Of a stretch of DNA of 64,000 nucleotides, positions 53,100 to 62,481 are shown piece after piece. The notes beneath the pieces were generated by a model. That model had not been told where the DNA came from and searched no databases. It worked only from the letters and a program-made list of their open reading frames with translations. Location: NCBI RefSeq assembly GCF_004115975.1, contig NZ_SDDZ01000002.1:434001-498000 (forward strand). The letters are read 5' to 3'. The stretch is from Gelidibacter gilvus. GTDB lineage: Bacteria; Bacteroidota; Bacteroidia; Flavobacteriales; Flavobacteriaceae. Each line of letters begins with the position of its first letter. Position 1 is the stretch's first letter. A program made the position numbers and the translations under genes.

Positions 53100-54956
53100 T
53101 TATTCAATAAAAACAATCTCACTACGCTCAGAAATTCCATTTTCATTAAATGTTTCTACCTGCAAATAATACGATTGATCTGTAGTCAACGCTCTCAATT
53201 CATAATCAGGATGGTCATACATCATGGCATTAAGATTCAGTTTGTCTTTTTCAATGCCCCAATAAATCACATAACCCGTGGCATCTTTAACCGCATCCCA
53301 AGATAAGTTGGCGTTGCGTCTATCCTTTTGCCTGGCCACTTTAAAATTGGAAGGTGTTTGAGGTTTTGCCTCTTTTCCTTTACCAAAAATACGCAACTCT
53401 GAAATGGCCAAATACTTGTTGGTACAGAAGACGTGATTATAACGGATATAACGTGCTTCGACCGAGTTTTTAAGTTCGATATAGGCATGTGGAATATCTC
53501 TTGTGTTTTTTGAATAGTCCACAACAACCTCCCAATTTTGGCCATCCAAAGACGATTCGATGAGGAATTGCTGTTTGATGTCATCAGGTCTTCCAAAAAT
53601 TACGCTGTTAAAATCCTGAAAATTTATTTGAAGCGCGCTCACATCCATCGGTTTTAATAAATCCATCTCAATATAAATGGAATCATTGTTGCTCTCAGAA
53701 ACCCAGTAACTTCGGATCTCTTCATCATTGATCTTATTGATATTGAAATCCTTGATCTGTTCTTGCATATAACCGTCTTCACTTTCATCAACCACATTGA
53801 TTTCCTTTTCGACCAAAGGTGAATTAGTCTTAACTGGTTTTTTATAGGACAATAACATCCAGCCTGTAAATCGTTCTTTATGGTTTTCCACCTTTGTATC
53901 AGGTAGGTAGTGCGGATAATCGCCATAAGCCGTATTGACATACATTTGGCCATTCTCTTCAAATCCTGCAGGATACATCCCCAAACGTCTTTCAAATTTA
54001 AAATTCACGGAAATAGCCATTGTTGAATAATGCCAATAATTTCCGTTGTTATCCTTAACTGTGCTCCCGTGACCAGAGCCTTTCAAAAAGCCGCCCGGTT
54101 TATAGGAAATAGGATTATAAGGTGCGTATTCAAAAGGTCCAAGCGGATTCTTACTGGTATAAACACCGTCAGCATAGACGTTCCACTGGGTTCCTGGAGC
54201 GCCGTATTCGAGATAATAGGTACCGTTGTGCTTCATCATCCAAGGACCTTCGATAAAAGGTTTTAAATCTGATCTATGATCCTGCCCAAAACGCTCCCAT
54301 CCATGTTTCTCTGGATTTAGATTGAATAGATCAACTTGTTCCCCCAAAGGGATATAATAGTTTTCAGGATCTAACTCAATGCCACGGATTGGCCATTTGT
54401 TGGAGGACTCTTCATACAGATAGACTTTCCCATCATCGTCCACAAAAAGATCAGGATCTTGGGTACCATGTGGCATATTGATTACTGCGTAGTTGGTTTT
54501 CCAATCGCCCAGTTCAGGATTGTCAGTTTCTATAACTGCTCCTCTACCAGATGGATCTCCCAATACGATCACCTTACCATCCTTAACTGCTGCGGCTGGT
54601 GCATTGGAGCCATTAAAATACCAACTCTGGGGTTTTATAAATTTCCAATTGCTCATATCATCAGAAGCCCAATAACCGTGGGAGCGCGTGACAAACATAT
54701 AAAAGCGTCCCTTAAAATTCACAACGGCAGGATCCGCTCCAGAACGGTAGGAGACGTTATTCCTAGCGCGATAATGCGACATATAGGAATAATCAATATC
54801 TATAGGGTTACAATAGGTTGTAAAATTGTTTTTTTTTTGTTCAAAGGTATGCTCGGTTTGGGTTTCCTCCACAGTCATTTTATCATCTGTGCTTTCCTTA
54901 CACGCTACATGTGCGACTATCGCAAAGCAAATACTGAATGTTTTAAAGGTATTCAT
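53100..54956 (-). CDS. GH43 glycosidase lipoprotein with discoidin-like and FN3 domains
   Basis: A 618-residue lipoprotein (C19). The GH43 five-bladed propeller has the three catalytic acids: D75 in SGADPAV, D167 or D169 in GTQDPDLF and E236 in PFIEGPWM. Then a discoidin/F5-8 C-like sugar-binding domain (~400-540) and an FN3 domain (~545-618). GH43 enzymes act on xylosides and arabinosides. The subfamily cannot be settled. It is last in the second hydrolase cluster, 12 nt after the sulfatase, and 152 nt upstream of the sensor's start. Confidence 0.87.
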   Translation of the reverse strand: MNTFKTFSICFAIVAHVACKESTDDKMTVEETQTEHTFEQKKNNFTTYCNPIDIDYSYMSHYRARNNVSYRSGADPAVVNFKGRFYMFVTRSHGYWASDDMSNWKFIKPQSWYFNGSNAPAAAVKDGKVIVLGDPSGRGAVIETDNPELGDWKTNYAVINMPHGTQDPDLFVDDDGKVYLYEESSNKWPIRGIELDPENYYIPLGEQVDLFNLNPEKHGWERFGQDHRSDLKPFIEGPWMMKHNGTYYLEYGAPGTQWNVYADGVYTSKNPLGPFEYAPYNPISYKPGGFLKGSGHGSTVKDNNGNYWHYSTMAISVNFKFERRLGMYPAGFEENGQMYVNTAYGDYPHYLPDTKVENHKERFTGWMLLSYKKPVKTNSPLVEKEINVVDESEDGYMQEQIKDFNINKINDEEIRSYWVSESNNDSIYIEMDLLKPMDVSALQINFQDFNSVIFGRPDDIKQQFLIESSLDGQNWEVVVDYSKNTRDIPHAYIELKNSVEARYIRYNHVFCTNKYLAISELRIFGKGKEAKPQTPSNFKVARQKDRRNANLSWDAVKDATGYVIYWGIEKDKLNLNAMMYDHPDYELRALTTDQSYYLQVETFNENGISERSEIVFIE

Positions 54957-54968
54957 GATTTATAGATT

Positions 54969-56636
54969 TTAGTGTTTGTAAGCTTCCATAGGTTGCCCTC
55001 TCAAGCGCTCAAAATTTTTATAGTTTCGTTGGATGGCTTCCGGACTTGCTTTTTCAAATTCTTTATCCGTTACTAGGTATTTCTCTTGTAATGCGCCAAG
55101 TTTTAAACGTAACTCCCTTTCGATATCATCATAAGAATCATCATCAATGAGATTATTTATTTCTTTAGGATCTGTCTTCAAATCATATAATTCCCATTGA
55201 TCGATATCATCATATACATGGATTAATTTGTAACGTTTGGTGCGCACGCCATACATTTTTTTGACCATGTGAAATGCCGGGAAATCGTAATAATGATAGT
55301 AAATGGCATCTCTAAAAACGTCATCATTGGTCTGTTTTGTCACTAAAGGTCTCAAGGATTTTCCTTGCATATCGGAAGGAATCTCTGCTTCGGCAAAATC
55401 CAAAAAGGTTTCGGCAAAATCGAGATTTTGGGTCAAGGCCGTAACTTTCGTACCAGGTTTAATCACTGCCGGATATCTCATGACCATAGGCATCGCCAAC
55501 GATTCTTCATACATAAAACGTTTGTCAAACCAGCCTTTTTCACCTAAATAAAAACCTTGGTCGGTGGTGTAAATGATGATAGTATTTTTCTCCAATCCGT
55601 TGGCTTTTAAATACTCCAGAATCTTTCCTACACCTTCATCAACCGATGCAATGGTTGCCAGATAATCCTGCAAGTAGCGTTGTGCTTTCCAAAGTGCCAG
55701 TTCTTCGTCGTTATAATTGGCATCGTGCATGGCATCATTTTTTGGACCATAAGCTTTGTCCCAAACGTCACGTTGCGCGGTGGTCATTCGGTCAAAATCT
55801 GTAGTCCATGGATTGTGTGCCAATTCGTTAGTGCCTTTGGCCAAGGTCATTTTAAGGTCGTGACCTTCATACATGTCCCTATAAATGGTTTGATATTGCT
55901 CTTTAGAAGCGATAGAACCTTCATGGTCGGTAAAATAAGTGTCAGGCAACGGGAATTTGACCTCATCATATTTGTTCAAATGCCTGAGCGCAGGCATCCA
56001 ATTGCGATGTGGTGCTTTGTGCTGTACCATTAAGAGGAAGGGCTGTTTTCCGTCTTTTACTTTATCCAGATATTTTAAGGCATCTTCGGTAATAATATCC
56101 GTAGCGTACCCTTCAATTCTTGTGGTATCTACTTTTTGGGTGGTTTCGTTTATGGCGATAAAATCCGGGTTGTAATAATTGCCTTGGTCGGTCAAAATAT
56201 TCCAATGGTCAAAACCTTGAGGATTTCCGTGCAGATGCCATTTTCCAATAAGTGCGGTATTGTATCCTGCTTTTTGTAACATCTTGGGGAAGGTGGGCTG
56301 GTCGCCATCAAATCGGTTACCATTCATTCTAAACCCATTGATGTGGCTGTGTTTTCCGGTAAGAATTACGGCACGGCTAGGTCCACAGATGGAATTGGTA
56401 CAGAAATTATTCATAAAAATAGCACCTTCTTCCGCGATACGATCAATATTGGGAGTGGGTGCCAATTTACCGATAGGATGTCCATAAGCACTAATGGCTT
56501 TCGTAGCATGATCATCGGCCATGATATAGATAATGTTTGGTCTTTTTTCTGATAAGGTTCCAAATTCGTTTTTGGATTTTGTCTTACACGATTGAATAGC
56601 GACAACGATCAATATATACCATCCTAACTTTTTCAT
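54969..56636 (-). CDS. Type I (S1) sulfatase, lipoprotein
   Basis: A 555-residue sulfatase with a lipoprotein signal (IQSC17). The calcium site DD (41-42) is followed by the formylglycine motif CGPSR at C84, which must be oxidised by a maturation enzyme not seen in the window. Other conserved parts: KMLQKAGYNTALIGKWHLHG, TTDQGFYLGEKGWFDKRFMYEESLAMPMVMR. It removes sulfate esters from polysaccharides. It starts inside the end of the esterase gene (4-nt overlap). Confidence 0.93.
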   Translation of the reverse strand: MKKLGWYILIVVAIQSCKTKSKNEFGTLSEKRPNIIYIMADDHATKAISAYGHPIGKLAPTPNIDRIAEEGAIFMNNFCTNSICGPSRAVILTGKHSHINGFRMNGNRFDGDQPTFPKMLQKAGYNTALIGKWHLHGNPQGFDHWNILTDQGNYYNPDFIAINETTQKVDTTRIEGYATDIITEDALKYLDKVKDGKQPFLLMVQHKAPHRNWMPALRHLNKYDEVKFPLPDTYFTDHEGSIASKEQYQTIYRDMYEGHDLKMTLAKGTNELAHNPWTTDFDRMTTAQRDVWDKAYGPKNDAMHDANYNDEELALWKAQRYLQDYLATIASVDEGVGKILEYLKANGLEKNTIIIYTTDQGFYLGEKGWFDKRFMYEESLAMPMVMRYPAVIKPGTKVTALTQNLDFAETFLDFAEAEIPSDMQGKSLRPLVTKQTNDDVFRDAIYYHYYDFPAFHMVKKMYGVRTKRYKLIHVYDDIDQWELYDLKTDPKEINNLIDDDSYDDIERELRLKLGALQEKYLVTDKEFEKASPEAIQRNYKNFERLRGQPMEAYKH

Positions 56637-57520
56637 GTCTTTTTAATTATTCTTACAGTTTGTATGACTTCTCTTTTAAAGATGGTTTTATTAAAAAACT
56701 CAAAAACATCATCCAATTGGTCAAAAGGGATATTTGACAGTTCATGTTTTCCTCCAATCACTTTATAGAAATAATAGGGCATTTCCAATTCTACCAATTT
56801 ATCTACTATGGTTGAGGAGCCATCCAATATGATGTAGCCTTTCTTTTCCGGTTTACAAAGATGATGTGCCGCACTCGCAAAAGGCACTAAATTATCCGCA
56901 GTGCCATGAAAAAACACCGAAGGCAGTGCATTTCCTTTAGATACATAATCAGCATTGACCATGGCTCCCGCCAAAGAAAAGACACCTGCGAATTTAATTT
57001 TCTCATAATTTTTTAAATTATCGATGAAATATTCGCGCATGTATACGGCGTTGAGCATCCCTTCTGCGCCAGCACTACTCCCACCTGCGATAATCTTAGT
57101 AGTATCCGCACCCAATAAATCTTTATTTTCATAAATAAATTTTGCTGCATCAAGAAAGTCGATTGCTGCATTTTTAAAGGTCAGCAGTTTATCAGCTCTG
57201 GGACAATCGCAGCCAAAACCGGTCAATTGACCTTTTCGTGTCAATCGATAGGAAATGGAAATACCTAAATAACCTTTTTCTGCTGCCAGTTCCGCCAATC
57301 TTACTTCACTCGGATAACTTTTACTTCCACCAACAAATCCACCGCCATGCATCCATAACAAGACTGGAACGGAATCATTTTTCTTTATTTTCTTTGGCGT
57401 ATAGACGTCCATTTTTAGGGTGTCCAGTCCTTTAATGGCATACGTATAAGTAGTGACCGTTGCTTGGGAAAATCCAAAACTGAAACTTAATAGGAATAGG
57501 GATAAGGTTATTTTCTTCAT
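56633..57520 (-). CDS. Secreted alpha/beta-hydrolase (HSL-like esterase)
   Basis: A 295-residue exported esterase. Signal peptide (MKKITLSLFLLSFSFGFSQ), oxyanion loop MHGGGFVGG (HGGG 58-61), nucleophile S149 in GGSSAGAE, HGTADNLV with the acid, and GGKHELSN with the histidine. ATG 57520 is preferred over the upstream TTG inside the GH2 gene. A likely role is removing acetyl or other esters from polysaccharide. It contains a Cys-pair GCDCPRAD. It lies between GH2 and sulfatase genes, overlapping the sulfatase. Confidence 0.85.
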   Translation of the reverse strand: MKKITLSLFLLSFSFGFSQATVTTYTYAIKGLDTLKMDVYTPKKIKKNDSVPVLLWMHGGGFVGGSKSYPSEVRLAELAAEKGYLGISISYRLTRKGQLTGFGCDCPRADKLLTFKNAAIDFLDAAKFIYENKDLLGADTTKIIAGGSSAGAEGMLNAVYMREYFIDNLKNYEKIKFAGVFSLAGAMVNADYVSKGNALPSVFFHGTADNLVPFASAAHHLCKPEKKGYIILDGSSTIVDKLVELEMPYYFYKVIGGKHELSNIPFDQLDDVFEFFNKTIFKREVIQTVRIIKKT

Positions 57521-57524
57521 TTTT

Positions 57525-60155
57525 TTAATCTTTCTTTTCAATCAAAACGCCACTAAGGACGGTTTTTCCTTCAATGGGTTTGAGGTTTATGCTTAAGCCT
57601 TCGTTGTTTCTAATGTTTACAATATTTGTTAGAGTAACGCCATATTTATCCGGAAATGTTTTTGCCAAATCAAAGTGACTTTCAACTAAGATATCATTTA
57701 AAAACACATCAAAAACTCGTTGCTTTTTTGTGTCTTGGTTGGATAAAGCCTTTTCGGCGGTTAAATTAAAAACCATCTCAATGTTACTTTTTATTTGTGG
57801 CTCTACAAAATATAAAGTGATTTGGTATTTGCCATTTGGTACATCTACTTTGTAGATTGTACATCCTTCAAGCATCGTTTGAAAAATCCCTTCTTTTTTT
57901 GTGTTTTTAATATTATTGGGAATGCCTTGATTCTTGTCTTTAGTAATGTTATATGGTGTTCCGTCGAAATGCCCGTAAAGATTTTCAGAATATTTTCTAT
58001 CCGGAACGAAGGTCACGTTATTCTCCTGATCATAAAAGCTGAAATGTGATCCAAGGTTGATTCCAAATCTTTTGAAATGCGCTGTTTTCAAATTATCAGA
58101 TTTGAATACTTGAAGTGTTTTGGTCTCTTCTTGTGAATCTGAGGCTACTTTCAATTCATTTTCACCATTTATGAAAGGAATATCCGCTTTAGCCAATCCG
58201 TTTATAAATGTAATGGCATCAACCAATTCGCCATTCAAAAAAACTTCTGCCTTCTTTTCATTTGAAAAAATCGATACGGTACGCTTGTCTTCATCAATTA
58301 AATTCAAAGGCTGCTCCGCATTTAGAGCGATATGAATAAATGGCTCTTTAGTGTTCAAAACAGCTTTGTACCAATAATAAATAGCCTTTGGCTCACGATT
58401 GTATTGCACCAATCCTTTTTGATTGACATGCGGAATGGTTTCGCCCCGAAATTCTGAACCAAAATCCGCAAAATTCCAAGCGGTCATGCCTACAACAAAG
58501 TCGCGCGCCATGACTTGATCATAATAGCTTTTATGCAGGATCAATTGATATTCTTGGGTATAATCGTACTTTTTGGGGGTGGTACTCGATATATTGACAT
58601 CAGCACCAGGACCATATTCTGAAATCATGATAGAGCGGTTTGGGAAACGTTGGTGTTGATCATCCAAAAATATGCCCAAATCAGGAATGGTGTCATTATA
58701 CCATCCAAAGTAAAGATTCCATCCAATGAGCATGGACAAATCAGCGATTTTAGTGTCGTTATAGACTTCATTGAAGTGCAATGCCATTACCGTCAATCGA
58801 TTCGGTGCCATTTTTCTGGTGAAATCCTCCAATTTTTTCGCAAGTTCATAGCTATAAATTTTAGCATCTTCTTTTTCTTGGTCAGTAGATTTATTATCGA
58901 AAACCAAGCGTAGAAAAATTTCATTCATATACCCAAACATTACCACTGAAGGAAAATTATAGTATTGTTTGAGATGTTCTTCCTGCATGGTCATGCTGGT
59001 TTCAAAAAATTCAGGCGTGTTGGTCACTTTATTGACAACTGGGATTTCTGACCACACCAGAAGTCCAAGTTCATCGCATAATTTATAGAGTTCCTGAGCT
59101 TGTGGATAATGTGCAAAACGAATCACGTTGGCACCCATGTTTTTTATCAAATGGATGTCCTTTTCCTGAAGTTGCATCGGTACGGCACTTCCATAACCTT
59201 CATAATCCTGATGACGGTTAACGCCAATTATTTTGTAAGGCTCTCCGTTAAGGAAAAAGCCTTTATTTGGATTGACACTTACCCAACGAAAAGCAATATT
59301 TGATGACTTCTCATCTAAAATAGTTCCATTCTTATCTTTTAAAAAAATCTGCAAATGATAGAGATTTGGACGTTCTGGTGACCATAAATTTGGATTACGG
59401 ATTTCGGGGGAATGTATCTTGAGTTTTTCGGTGGTTTTGGCGTTGATTTCAACTTTTCTAATTTCAGTTTGAATGATTTTTCCATCAGCATCTGCAATGC
59501 TTACTTCGAGTATATTTGAAGCCGATTTCACATCAAAATTATCCAATAGAACAGACACTTCTACACTGGCCTTTTCTTTGGAAACATTGGGGTAATCTAC
59601 ATAAAAGCCTTCGGATGCAAAATCATTTAAGGCGAGATGTTGTTTTGGAAGTGCAATCCATTCCACATCTCTATAAATACCGCCATATATTGTAAAATCG
59701 ATGTCCAAGGGTGGGATATTCGCATTATACGAATTGTCAACCTTTACTTCAATTAGGTTGTAAGCTCCAAATTTTAAAAACTCCGTAATATTAAAATTAA
59801 AGGCCGTATAACCACCTTTGTGATTGCCAGCGAAACTACCATTTACATAGACATTAGCTTCTTGGTTGACACCTTTAAAACGGAGATAATGAATTAATCC
59901 TTTTTTCTCGATGGGAACATATACTTGTTTTTGATAAAAACCCAAACCTCTAAAATATCCGCCCTCGTCATCAAAAGCATCGTCTTTATTCCAAGTGTGC
60001 GGGATGTTTACCGTTTCCCACTTGGTTTTGGTAGTATCCAAGGTGAATTGCCACCCAGAATTTATGATGGTTTTTTGGGCAATCAATTGAGAAGAAAAAG
60101 CCACACAAAACAGGATCAGCAAATTTCTTATAGAATGGTTTTGGTACTTCATCAT
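57525..60155 (-). CDS. GH2 glycosidase with malectin-like C-terminal domain
   Basis: An 876-residue secreted GH2 enzyme: signal peptide (1-26), sugar-binding N-domain (HTWNKDDAFDDEGGYFRGLGFYQKQV), immunoglobulin-like domain, the TIM barrel with acid/base E412 in MFGYMNEI and nucleophile E513 in SEYGPGADV, a DUF4982-like region and a malectin-like domain (~720-876). The family includes beta-galactosidase, beta-glucuronidase and beta-mannosidase; the exact sugar is not clear. Starts 7 nt after the GH3 stop in the same operon. Confidence 0.9.
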   Translation of the reverse strand: MMKYQNHSIRNLLILFCVAFSSQLIAQKTIINSGWQFTLDTTKTKWETVNIPHTWNKDDAFDDEGGYFRGLGFYQKQVYVPIEKKGLIHYLRFKGVNQEANVYVNGSFAGNHKGGYTAFNFNITEFLKFGAYNLIEVKVDNSYNANIPPLDIDFTIYGGIYRDVEWIALPKQHLALNDFASEGFYVDYPNVSKEKASVEVSVLLDNFDVKSASNILEVSIADADGKIIQTEIRKVEINAKTTEKLKIHSPEIRNPNLWSPERPNLYHLQIFLKDKNGTILDEKSSNIAFRWVSVNPNKGFFLNGEPYKIIGVNRHQDYEGYGSAVPMQLQEKDIHLIKNMGANVIRFAHYPQAQELYKLCDELGLLVWSEIPVVNKVTNTPEFFETSMTMQEEHLKQYYNFPSVVMFGYMNEIFLRLVFDNKSTDQEKEDAKIYSYELAKKLEDFTRKMAPNRLTVMALHFNEVYNDTKIADLSMLIGWNLYFGWYNDTIPDLGIFLDDQHQRFPNRSIMISEYGPGADVNISSTTPKKYDYTQEYQLILHKSYYDQVMARDFVVGMTAWNFADFGSEFRGETIPHVNQKGLVQYNREPKAIYYWYKAVLNTKEPFIHIALNAEQPLNLIDEDKRTVSIFSNEKKAEVFLNGELVDAITFINGLAKADIPFINGENELKVASDSQEETKTLQVFKSDNLKTAHFKRFGINLGSHFSFYDQENNVTFVPDRKYSENLYGHFDGTPYNITKDKNQGIPNNIKNTKKEGIFQTMLEGCTIYKVDVPNGKYQITLYFVEPQIKSNIEMVFNLTAEKALSNQDTKKQRVFDVFLNDILVESHFDLAKTFPDKYGVTLTNIVNIRNNEGLSINLKPIEGKTVLSGVLIEKKD

Positions 60156-60162
60156 TTGGCAA

Positions 60163-62397
60163 TTAATTGGTTAACGTAAATGTGTTCTTAAATTTAAATT
60201 CAGAACTTGGTGCAATGGCAATTTCAAATTCGCCTGCCTCAGCAGCAAATTCTGTATAATTGTAAAATTTCAAATCTTCAGCCGATAGTTTAAACGTCAC
60301 GGTTTTACTCTCTCCTTTTTTAAGAAAGATCTTTTGGAAACCTTTTAGCTCCTTCACTGGTCTCGTAAGACTTCCTACCTTATCATGAATGTAAAGTTGG
60401 ACGACTTCATGGCCGTCATAATTCCCCGTATTGGTAATGCTTACGGTTGCAGTAAGCGTGTCATTAAATCCGATATTTGCGGACGACAGCGTAAGTTCAG
60501 AATATTGAAATGTGGTATAGCTCAGCCCGTATCCGAAAACGAATAATGGGGTATTTGGAGAATCTATATAATTAGATTTATAATCTTGCTTTGGATTGGA
60601 TTCTGGGATGGGACGCCCTGTGTTTTTCATATTGTAATAAATTGGAATCTGGCCAACATTACGCGGAAACGTCACTGTCAATTTCGCCGATGGGTTATAA
60701 ACCCCAAACAGTACATCTGCAACGCCACTGCCTCCCATGGTTCCAGGATACCAAGCTTCCAAAATGGCATCCACCTGTCCTATTTCTTCAGAAAGGTCCA
60801 AAGGCCTTCCGTTCATTAAAAGCAATACCATCTTTTTATTGGGTACTGCTTCTCTAATTTTCTTAATCAGTTTTGGTTGGATGCCGGGGATTCTAATATC
60901 GGTTCGTGATGCTGCTTCGCCGCTCATATGGTAACTTTCGCCCATAACAAGAAGCACAACATCTGCTTTTTTCGCAACCTCAATGGCCTCTTGAAAGCCG
61001 CTTTCGTCATCTTTTTCAATATCGCACCCTTTAGCATAAAAAATTTGACTGTCCTTTAAATATTCTTGAAGACCTTCGTAAATACTCATCGACTTCCCTT
61101 TTCTATCGCCAGCTGCACCCCAATTCCCGTTGATATGATATTCATCTTTTGCCAAAGGGCCGATCAAAGCAATGGTAGCCAACTTGTCCAATGGTAAGGC
61201 GTTCCCATCATTTTTCAACAATACCGAAGAAGCTGCCGCAGCGTTGCGGGCGGTTTTCAAAAATTCGGGTTTATAGATGGTTTCTTGTTGGCGTTTTTCG
61301 TCAGAATAGCGATAAGGATCCTCAAACAATCCCAATTTGAACTTTGCTGATAAAATTTTTCGACAGGATTCATTGACCAAGTCCTCATTAATCGCTCCGT
61401 CTTCAATTAATTGCTTTAAATGTTTACGGTACACATGTCCCATCATATCCATGTCAGTACCCGCAAGCATTGCTAAACGTGCAGCATCGATACTGTCCTT
61501 TGCGAAACCATGAGGAATCAATTCATTTATGGCCGTATAATCGGACACGACAAAGCCTTTAAAATCCCATTCATTGCGAAGAATGTCACGAAAAATGAAT
61601 TTATTTCCGGTTGCAGGAACACCGTTCAACTCATTAAAAGCAGTCATAAAGGTTTCCACTCCAGCGTCAACAGCTGCTTTAAACGGCGGTAAATAGACAT
61701 TGCGCAATTCATCTTCTCCCATACTGACCGTATGATAATCACGACCAGCTTGTGCAGCACCATAACCGACAAAATGCTTGGCACAGGCAAGAATGGTATT
61801 ATTTTTTGACAAATCATCACCCTGAAAACCTTTGACATAAGACTTTGCCAAGATACTGGTCAGATAAACGTCCTCCCCGGCACCTTCTGAAATCCTGCCC
61901 CAACGCGGATCTCGCGCAATGTCCACCATTGGGGCAAAAGTCCAGTGCAATCCTTCTGCCGAAGCTTCTTCAGCAGCAATGCGTGATGTGAGTTCTACAA
62001 GATCAGGATCCCAACTGCCAGACAAAGCGAGATTGATTGGGAAAATTGTGCGGTGGCCATGAATCACATCATAACCAAACAACAACGGAATGCCCAATCG
62101 CGTGTTTTCTACAGCAATTCTCTGTAGATCACGCGTGGCTTTAGCGGTATACACATTCAACATGGCACCTACGCTACCTTCCCTGATGTATTTTTCGAAA
62201 TCAGTTTTGACGAAGGGACCTGTTTTGGCCCAACCACCACCATACATAACAGTCTGACCTATTTTTTCTTCCAAGGTCATTAGATTCATCAATGAATCTA
62301 TTTTGGCCTCGTATTTGGATGGTGCATCTTGAGCACTTAAAGAACAAAAAGATCCAAAAACCATAAGACTTATTATTAAAAAATGACGTGTTCTCAT
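60163..62397 (-). CDS. Secreted GH3 beta-glycosidase (second copy)
   Basis: A 744-residue GH3 enzyme with a signal peptide (SAQ cleavage). The catalytic region has HWTFAPMVDIARDPRWGR and nucleophile D286 in GFVVSDYTA; the C-domain GESYHMSGEAASRTDI and a final FN3-like part (GHEVVQLYIHDKVGSLTRPVKELKGF) are intact. It is a tandem relative of the GH3 upstream (62482) and only distantly similar to the one in the laminarin locus. A LacI-type operator candidate lies 22-33 nt before its start. Confidence 0.92.
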   Translation of the reverse strand: MRTRHFLIISLMVFGSFCSLSAQDAPSKYEAKIDSLMNLMTLEEKIGQTVMYGGGWAKTGPFVKTDFEKYIREGSVGAMLNVYTAKATRDLQRIAVENTRLGIPLLFGYDVIHGHRTIFPINLALSGSWDPDLVELTSRIAAEEASAEGLHWTFAPMVDIARDPRWGRISEGAGEDVYLTSILAKSYVKGFQGDDLSKNNTILACAKHFVGYGAAQAGRDYHTVSMGEDELRNVYLPPFKAAVDAGVETFMTAFNELNGVPATGNKFIFRDILRNEWDFKGFVVSDYTAINELIPHGFAKDSIDAARLAMLAGTDMDMMGHVYRKHLKQLIEDGAINEDLVNESCRKILSAKFKLGLFEDPYRYSDEKRQQETIYKPEFLKTARNAAAASSVLLKNDGNALPLDKLATIALIGPLAKDEYHINGNWGAAGDRKGKSMSIYEGLQEYLKDSQIFYAKGCDIEKDDESGFQEAIEVAKKADVVLLVMGESYHMSGEAASRTDIRIPGIQPKLIKKIREAVPNKKMVLLLMNGRPLDLSEEIGQVDAILEAWYPGTMGGSGVADVLFGVYNPSAKLTVTFPRNVGQIPIYYNMKNTGRPIPESNPKQDYKSNYIDSPNTPLFVFGYGLSYTTFQYSELTLSSANIGFNDTLTATVSITNTGNYDGHEVVQLYIHDKVGSLTRPVKELKGFQKIFLKKGESKTVTFKLSAEDLKFYNYTEFAAEAGEFEIAIAPSSEFKFKNTFTLTN

Positions 62398-62418
62398 AGG
62401 TTCTGATATTTATTCAAT

Positions 62419-62430
62419 GTTAACGTTAAC
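62419..62430. promoter_or_regulatory. LacI-type operator candidate
   Basis: GTTAACGTTAAC is a perfect 12-bp palindrome with the central CG of LacI-family operators (AACGTT core). It lies 22-33 nt upstream of the GH3 start at 62397, overlapping a TAACATTG that is one base from a -7 box. Confidence 0.5.
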
Positions 62431-62436
62431 TTGATT

Positions 62437-62469
62437 AGACCTCACAGGTTATAAAGTCCTATGAGGTCT
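62437..62469. repeat. Hairpin after the first tandem GH3 gene
   Basis: Arms AGACCTCACAGG (62437-62448) and CCTATGAGGTCT (62458-62469) form a 12-bp stem with one wobble and a 9-nt loop, 12 nt after the upstream GH3 stop. It lacks a T-run, so it may be a short palindromic element instead of a terminator. Confidence 0.55.
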
Positions 62470-62481
62470 CTCTGGTTCACC

